NCBI GenBank assembly: GCA_903813345.2
Contig: CAIIXF020000001.1
Coordinates: 39,527,366 to 39,591,365, forward strand
Direction of reading: 5' to 3'
From: Owenia fusiformis
Lineage: Eukaryota > Annelida > Polychaeta > Sabellida > Oweniidae
Length of the DNA stretch: 64,000 nucleotides
Shown here: piece by piece, positions 57,015-64,000 of the stretch
Numbering within the stretch: the first letter of the stretch is position 1
Layout: each line of letters begins with the position of its first letter
Program-made: the position numbers and the translations under genes
The notes under the pieces: model-generated
Told to the model about the DNA's origin: nothing
Databases searched by the model: none
The model's input: only the letters and a program-made list of their open reading frames with translations

Positions 57015-60000
57015 TTATTTTACATTTTGCCCATCGTCACTTGTTTGACCCTTTCCTCTGTTTCTTTTAGGTTTAACATTGTTAAAAATCTCTGGGTCGA
57101 GATTAGATAGACATATCGCAGAGTCAGTTGGAAGGTTCTCCTCCATACATCTTGAGTAGCTATCCGTGACATGCCACTGGCATGAGCATGTATGATGGAT
57201 CATGACTTCGTCTGTGGCCGTTTTATTGGACTCCACGTTACACACCTGGCCACAGTAGGAATACCATTGTTGACACGTATGGAGACGGGTAATACCAGGT
57301 TCTATGTATTGGCAGGTAGACTGCTTCTTACAATCACCATCACCTATGAGACAGATCTGAAAAGAACTACCAATGTAAATGTAAGTTCAAACAAAAACGT
57401 AAATTAATATTTTCTTCTATATTTGATACAACTGCAGAATTCTTTGATCAGCAACAATGTGTTCATATCAAATATTCTGATGCCCATGAAACTATTTTCC
57501 GACAAGGCAATGGAGAGAAAACACAAATAGAAAACGTGTAAATGGTCATCCTAAATTCAATACATATGGATAGGGAAACAATAAAAATTAAACATTAGAT
57601 AATAGCAAAAAAATATGAAAAGATCAATCATTTCGTTTTTTTGTTTTGTTTTAGTTGTCTTTATTCAACAAATTCATATACAATAATACAAGAGTATGCT
57701 GCCAAGCGCCAATGGCATTACTGGCTAGCATTTATTATTTCATCTTTAGTAAAATATCTTTCATAAAATAAAAACATAGATGTATGTGCTTAATTGCATT
57801 ATTTATCCTGGAGTTTGTCACATTCTACTTAAGACAGAAGCACTTTAAGTTTCTTGATGCATTATAAAATTGATGAATTTTTTCTTTAAAATACAATCTT
57901 TTTCTAATGACAGATTGTTTTCAAACACTAATGCATTAATTCTATCCTCTTGTCTTCGGGGTAACAGTTTCTCAAGGTTATGCTGCTCAAGGGACTCGAT
58001 AAACTCATGTCGTCCTGTAGAAAGGCGTATTTCGTATTGGTAATTCTAATTTCCTGTGAAATAATAAACAGGATGAGAAACATAAATATAACACTATACC
58101 TGGCAACAGTTGCATTGGTTTGCATATGTTCCACGTTCTATATATCTCCGAACTTGTAAAGTAAGTTTATCCCACTCATAGTAGAAACTGCATCGATTCA
58201 TTACAGCCTCGCCATTGTCATTGAAATTACCTTAAATATATGAGATAGTTAATAAATCAAGTACAGTAGTCTGGCTCTATATATGGCTCTTCTCAATTTC
58301 ACGACTGTTTTTCAGACATCTTTTCTTCCGAAGCTAAAGACATGTTGATTGCTATTCATATTTCATTTGGAATAACTAAACATTGAAGTGTTTGAACATA
58401 TTGTTTAGTAGAAAACTAGTGTTTCAATGTCAACTTAAGGAATACCCAAAATGATCAAATATATTTGGGAGTATCGAAGGGGGTACATGTCAGAGACATG
58501 ATTACATAACCACTAAAGCTACTCAAATGACAAATGATGGTTTCCACTTTAAATAAATGCAAAACGGACATACCGATCATTTAACAAAAGGCAAATTGAT
58601 TGAATTAATTCGAAACAGAGGACCAGGCTTGAATTGTTCAAATGTAATTCAGGAGAAGATTGGTCATATCAAATATTGACTTGTTTAACCCAGTCACATG
58701 GTATGCTGCATTTATAAACTTCACAGCCAATGCACATTCCAATGACCATTTCTTTTGGATAACCATGTACATTAACAATCATATTTCTAATTTGACGCCC
58801 CCCACCTCCCTACATACATTTAACTAATGTGCCAATTTCTTTTGGACAGGCCTTTACATTAAACAACTATATTTCAATTTGATCCCCTACCTCCAAGTTT
58901 CCTTTAAAACCGCAAAATACTCGATGGAGTCCCGAAATGAATATGATAACCAATGATTTATTAAAGACATACAGATTGCGAGTCTTTGATTTATGGCAAT
59001 GGGCAAAATAAAATCTATGGTCATATAGAATCGAGCTCTTTGTTTTGATTTAATATGATAAACAAACCAGAAAACAACTTTTTGCATTTATTAAATTAAG
59101 TCTCATTAGACACCAGTTAAACAATTAGAATAGATAATAATACATACATGTATTTTAATTTGTTAACGTTTTTGACATACATACCCATAAACACAAACTC
59201 CGTCTTGGATGCATCGAGAAAGAAGCCACATTCAGATCCTGCTTGAGGGGTTACTATTCGAATGTTTTCATACGGTAATTCATAAGTACTCTGCAAATAC
59301 ATAATATCTATAATAGTTTTATTGTCAAGCCATATTATTTAATTGTAATTCAATTAACATCTTCGAGGACAACTTCTTATGGGCGGTTGCATCATCACTT
59401 AATATATGTTTTCTTTTCAAAAACAAATATTATTTTAGTGCGAGATTTCCATTATAGCGACATTACATGCCAGTCTGTGGACGATGTCTCGAGGGTTTGA
59501 CATATTAATGAATATAATTGTTTAAATAAGTTCACGGACTTTGTTAGGATAATAAACTCAATTTGTATCAATTAGAACATGCTTCATTTCCCAGGATTAA
59601 GTCCACAGATACTGTAGTCTTGCTGAATGATGCTTCTGAAAGTAGATTTTGGGGTAAAAAACTATTTTAAAAAGAAAAAAGTATAGCAGTCAAATATTGT
59701 TTGAGTGATGAGCATTTAAAAAAACAAAAAAAATTATTCAAAATGTAACGTGTTGATGGTGGATATTTGCCAGATTTTGGGGTAAAAAACTTTTTTTAAA
59801 AAAAGAATGCGCAATAATTGTGAAAGGCTTGTATTTGATTTGAAAACCTCATTAATGCAGCTTTAACATTAGTTAGAATATTATCTTATATTCCGAAAAT
59901 TTTTGTAAAAACTGTTGAGCTATAATCAAAGTTGTTTTGATAATTCCAGAATTGAACATATATCAAGCTTTCCATGTATGCTATATGACATATGGGGGTT

Positions 60001-61359
60001 TGCTATTTAGGATTGGTGGCTGATTGGGGAAAGGTCATTATAAAACATCCTGTACAAAAAAGCAACTTGTACATTCCAAATCTGTGTTCAAACGTATAAT
60101 AGTACTTCATGAATATGACAACCGAAATGCCGTTGAATGATTCTACTCTATCAAAGGACGATGAAGAAGTACAATTCATAAAAACTCATAAAAGAAATTC
60201 AATAGTATTACACAATTTTTTTTATATATTCAGGATGGGCCAGATCATTTCGTCATTCAAACTAATAATGTTCCGGTTGTAAACTAGAAAGAAATGCTCT
60301 TTGAAAACATCTCCGAAACTGGATGATTCATTCTGATTTATCAGAGTCTCACTTTATCTAACGCTTTGGTGAGTATTTCAAAGAATAATTCTTGCAGTGG
60401 ATCCTACAATGGAATGTTTCGCTAAAGATGCTTCCAACTCAAATTGCATTTTTGCCAGCAATGAAATCCAAAGTGGTATGATATTAACTGGATAGAAATA
60501 ATACATTGATAATCTCCATTGAGCTAGTTTCATTAATGGTAAATATCGTTATATAAGTTAGTAGTAATCATCATTTATTTGAGTTAGGAAAGAGCAGATA
60601 ACATGAGATTTCCTCAAATGCCTCACGGTAATATATAAATATAATTCAGCTACCTTGTCTGATGGATTCTGACTTTAATGGCAATGTATTTAGCAAAATG
60701 AAATTTAAGGATTATTTTGGCCCACTCTGTAAGAAGACTTTTCAACTCTAGTTTTCAATTTTGGAGGTCCTTTTAATGTGATGAGTTGCGGTGCGTGTGT
60801 CAATATACACGGGATGGTATATTCCGTGTGTGATAGCTCATGAAACACACAAGACAATCGTCAATGCTCTTGTGGAATAAAAACGATCTGTCAAGGTATG
60901 AAATATAACAAACTAAGACGGGCTTTTGCTGAGGGATTATATATTTAATAGAATTGAAGCGAAAACAACATTTAACAATAAACCTTTTCCTTAACTGCTT
61001 CATAGTAATATCAAGTAAATATCAATTACCTTGAATATTTGATGAATTCTAACTTTATGGACATATACTCGTGGCATTCGTCCAGATCGATCATTTTGTC
61101 CAAACTGTTTTACGTTGCGAATCGCTCCCTTTATCACTATAATAAAACAAACATTTGATATTATTATAACTATCAAATAATCCGTAAATCGTGAAATATC
61201 TGCATAGTATTAAGCGTAAAGTAAATTCACACCGAAGTCACTTTCACAGAATTTCTGCTGTGGGTGATTATCATAGCACGTGCATCCTTCTGCAGAATCG
61301 GTACAGGTCGCAATCAATGCTAAAATACCCCAAACGAGCTGACTGGTTTTCTCCAACAT
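57015..61359 (-). CDS. TIMP: Tissue inhibitor of metalloproteinases (TIMP), complete, 270 aa
   Basis: TIMPs are secreted inhibitors that bind the active-site zinc of matrix metalloproteinases through their N-terminal cysteine. Five exons join in frame: 61233-61359, 61030-61136, 59185-59290, 58100-58230, 57015-57356 (813 nt). Residues 1-25 are a signal peptide. The mature chain starts CTCYDNHPQQKFC, with cysteines at mature positions 1, 3 and 13 as in the family. The N-domain continues with SECGFFLD (C99) and NRCSFYYEWD (C127), and the C-domain has the CQQWYSYCGQVC cluster. I count 18 cysteines in the mature chain against 12 in vertebrate TIMPs, and a basic tail of about 30 residues (KPKRNRGKG). 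NTR-domain proteins without TIMP function are the main alternative, but the free N-terminal Cys-X-Cys and full two-domain layout favour a true TIMP. An AATAAA overlaps the stop codon. Confidence 0.93.
60231..60729. mobile_element. Degenerate mariner-type MITE in TIMP intron
   Basis: Left end CAGGATGGGCCAGATCATTT and right end ATTTTGGCCCACTCTG are inverted and resemble the ends of the element at 6084-7177 (CAGGGTGGGCCA). TA follows the right end. About 500 bp with no transposase trace. Sits between TIMP exons 59185-59290 and 61030-61136. Confidence 0.55.
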
Positions 61360-63014
61360 GTCGCTGTGAAGATACTCTTCCAATAGTGGTTGTAAGAAAG
61401 GATCGATTACATTTTGTTTAGCATAATGCTATTTGGTAAGTACTCACTAGATAAAGTCTACATAATCAATAATTCTTTAATCATCCATAAATAATTGTTA
61501 TATTTCCATAAAGCAGGAGTATGAAGATAATGTTGTTGGTTATTGCCAATGACCAGTTGATTGATGGTTGTGATTTCGTTCCTTACACTAGTATTACACT
61601 AGTATTGTGTGCATATATATTTTTACAGATATATAAAATTAGTGTCAATCACGAATTTTGACACTGTTCAACAAAATATTACGAAAGAGACCACGTATTA
61701 ACATGCCATTTGTTACAGATGATGAACGTCGACTGCCAAACACCGTCCACAAGAACATGGCAATTTTCAGCTCATCTTTATTTCGAAGAACTGGAAGTGA
61801 ATTTTCGAGTCAAGAAAATGCCGACATTGTTCTTTTGATGAAGCGGGGGGGGGGGGGTCATTTAGAAGCATATAAAATGGGTTTTATAACCGACGATTTT
61901 ATTTACCAAAAATATGTTATTTGCGACATCTGCTTAAATATTTGCATACTTGTGTTCATTTTTTAAATCAAAAATAGGTAATATGAAGATGAATATGTCA
62001 AGATTGTTTGATCACGTCCCAGAAGAAAATCGAACTGCATTTCTTTCGCTCAGAATTCCACTAATAATCCTTTCTAATTTGGTGATAAAAGCTGACCGGT
62101 CCGGAAAGTTTTGGAACATCATTTATGTATTATAAATATCCTAGAAAAATTGTCTTTGATGTTGTTATCAATACCATAGAACCATGGGATCCATTCCTCC
62201 TTCGCGATTTATTGTTTGTCTCAATATTGATTGGTTATGGTACTATTTCTGACATTTACATCCAAGAACATACGATAGTGATCCTATGTATCAATACAAC
62301 AGGCGATAACAACCTTTTGAATAAATGAAACATTATAGCAAGCCAAAACAAAACAAATATGAGCTTTACACCAGACAAGGTTTATTTGAAAAACTTAGGA
62401 AAGTCAATACAGTTTAAATTGAATTAATATAAAATTGAAGAGTTGGGATTATATTAGATAAGCATATGTCATAAATCTGATTGTCTCATTGTTTGGTTTT
62501 TAAAACTCTTGTCAAACTCTAATGTAACGTAAAATCTACTGAAATATTGATATGATTCGAATCATTCCAACATGTTTTTGTACAGAAAGTCATCTAATAA
62601 TTCTCGGCTAAAATGTTCTCCAATATTTACAGCAAATCTATTCATATTATATTATTTCTAATGATTTAATTCTTTGTGATAAAAAGATATCTATAGTCAT
62701 TTCACTCTAGCTCTAGGACCAGCCAAGGTCACGTCTATGCCATGCCCATGTGTAATTATTAGGTCGTTGTGATTATATAGGCCAGACAGATTAAATTAAT
62801 ATGATTTTGAAGAGATTGTTGAGAGAGCCATATTAAACTTTGTATCATATGATATATTACTTATCTTTGCGGGGCTCTAGTCAATCAATATTTATTACTT
62901 ATTCATATGAAGGTAACATATCGTTTTGTCTAAAGTAGGCTGACATATACGTTTACTTGTGTTGGCATTGGGGACATTAACTAATTAGAGATCATAGTTC
63001 GTACTTAAGACGCG
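61360..63014. other. Intergenic between TIMP and right-edge gene
   Basis: The two genes are divergently arranged (TIMP on -, next gene on +), so this 1.7-kb stretch holds both promoters. It contains a run of 13 Gs at 61845-61857. Open frames at 61658-61966, 61950-62135 and 62125-62328 (+) overlap each other in different frames and show no domain. I do not call them genes. Confidence 0.5.
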
Positions 63015-63022
63015 TATAAATA
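63015..63022 (+). promoter_or_regulatory. TATA box of right-edge gene
   Basis: TATAAATA 48 bp upstream of the ATG at 63063, which implies a 5' leader of only about 20 nt. Confidence 0.6.
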
Positions 63023-63062
63023 AACTTTGTAATAAGGTGTTTCGACCTGATCTTCTTTCAAC

Positions 63063-64000
63063 ATGGCGACAGTAAGTATGCTTAATGTGTATTGTCTCTC
63101 CTAACAAAGTGTGAATGCAAATATTTGAGGATAGCGAACATAGATTTTCTAATATGTCGACTTGTTATGTTATTCTTGACAATTTATCACAGTCCACTCT
63201 CTGTAAACCTGAACACCATATTTCTGTACTTTAGACCCCGAGTGAGCTGAGAGAAAAGTTTCTCGAGAAATTTGCAGGTAAAGTATTCATTTTAACGTAC
63301 TATTTTCAGCAAAATCAAAACTCAAAGCTAGGATCAATCCAGCTGGTACACGTTCCAAAATGAAAATGTGATATCTGATCAAAGTGTTCGAAAAAGTAAA
63401 AATCAACACTGCGCATGCGTCCCTGTCCCAATAAACTATGTAGAACTCTCCTTACTTTTTGGACCATTGATATGCATGTTTAATAAATCGCAGCCCATCG
63501 ATTTTCAATGAATTTCAGAGAAATACAGCAAAACATATCAACTAAATGTTAAAAAAATTTCAACAAAAATATCCCACGAAAATCAAAAATTGTGCTTTCT
63601 TACATAGTTGGAGTGCCAAAACGTCATCATATTTAGTATGTACATTGACCAATTCACCACTACCAAGCTCATCCATCCGCAGAAAATAATCTCAAATATT
63701 TTACCGTCCGCTGTTATGATCACATGTTTCCCAGTTATTCTGGGCATTATATGTTTATTGTATTCAATAGCCTTTTTGATTTTATAGGGTTATTTTGACC
63801 CCTGGATTCACATTTTGTAATACTTAATTTAAGACTGGAAGTGTTTTTTTCTCATAAGAATACTTATTGGAGAAATGTTAGGTAAAATTTGCGTTATCCA
63901 CACAACATCTATTCGGTGCAATGGTAAATGCAGCAATACTGGCGAAATCAGCCAGCCGTGAATTGCAGAATTCGATTTTCTAAAATATTTTTTTGGGTAA
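63063..64000 (+). CDS. 5' end of an unidentified gene (first two exons)
   Basis: Exon 1 (63063-63071) would code only Met-Ala-Thr before a strong donor (GTAAGTATG). Exon 2 (63235-63277) follows a TTTAG acceptor and codes TPSELREKFLEKFA, ending in phase 1 before GTAAAG. Evidence is the TATA box at the right distance, the ATG in good context (CAACATGG), phase-compatible splice sites and a charged helical peptide. The rest lies beyond the window: 63278-64000 looks like intron, with no further exon seen. Too little protein is visible to name a family; very short first exons after a TATA box are common in muscle and other strongly expressed genes, which is only a hint. Confidence 0.55.

Noticed and set aside
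61658-62328. Three overlapping open frames on the + strand upstream of TIMP
   Set aside because: Different frames, no splice fit, no domain; one runs through a 13-G homopolymer.

Overview
The window is eukaryotic and looks like the nuclear genome of a marine invertebrate, most likely a lophotrochozoan such as a mollusc (low to moderate confidence). It is AT-rich, its genes are split into short exons with GT-AG introns, GTACATGTAC-type words are common, and non-coding DNA is dominated by small foldback and MITE-like elements. The gene content (an otoferlin-type ferlin and a TIMP protease inhibitor) is metazoan. Exon boundaries were set by hand from splice motifs, reading-frame continuity and phase matching; no transcript evidence was available.

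Left part (1-13.7 kb, + strand): the 3' end of an otoferlin-type ferlin. Seventeen exons join in one frame into about 744 codons and cover the charged linker, the last two C2 domains and the C-terminal membrane anchor. The anchor exon is present twice (11971-12151 and 13313-13493), each with its own stop, so it is probably a pair of alternative last exons. The end of the second has been amplified into a 51-bp tandem array in the 3' flank. Introns carry a mariner-derived element, a GTCACC-ended element family and a MITE with a 9-bp target duplication.

Middle left (13.7-28.6 kb): no gene recognised. It holds a large old foldback (17.3-21.0 kb) with a minisatellite in its loop, a tRNA-derived SINE (21.8-22.1 kb), a MITE carrying three hairpins (23.9-24.1 kb) and AT-rich DNA.

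Middle right (28.6-55.9 kb, - strand): a recent head-to-tail duplication (copy A 28625-42952, copy B 44166-55862). Each copy has one complete 11-exon gene for a predicted secreted protein (753 aa in A, about 769 aa in B) that I do not recognise. It has a signal peptide, an eight-residue Thr/Pro repeat (LPAEPTTQ; 9 units in A, 11 in B) and two helical modules that appear to be an internal duplication: the intron phases repeat and the cysteine spacing is identical (83 residues). Promoter, splice sites and reading frame are intact in both copies. This is my best candidate for something undescribed.

Right part (55.9-64 kb): a complete five-exon TIMP gene on the - strand (57015-61359, 270 aa) with the diagnostic Cys-X-Cys mature N-terminus, then the TATA box and first two tiny exons of a further + strand gene that runs off the window. 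TIMP and the two duplicated genes are all secreted, disulfide-containing proteins on the same strand; whether they work together cannot be judged from sequence alone.
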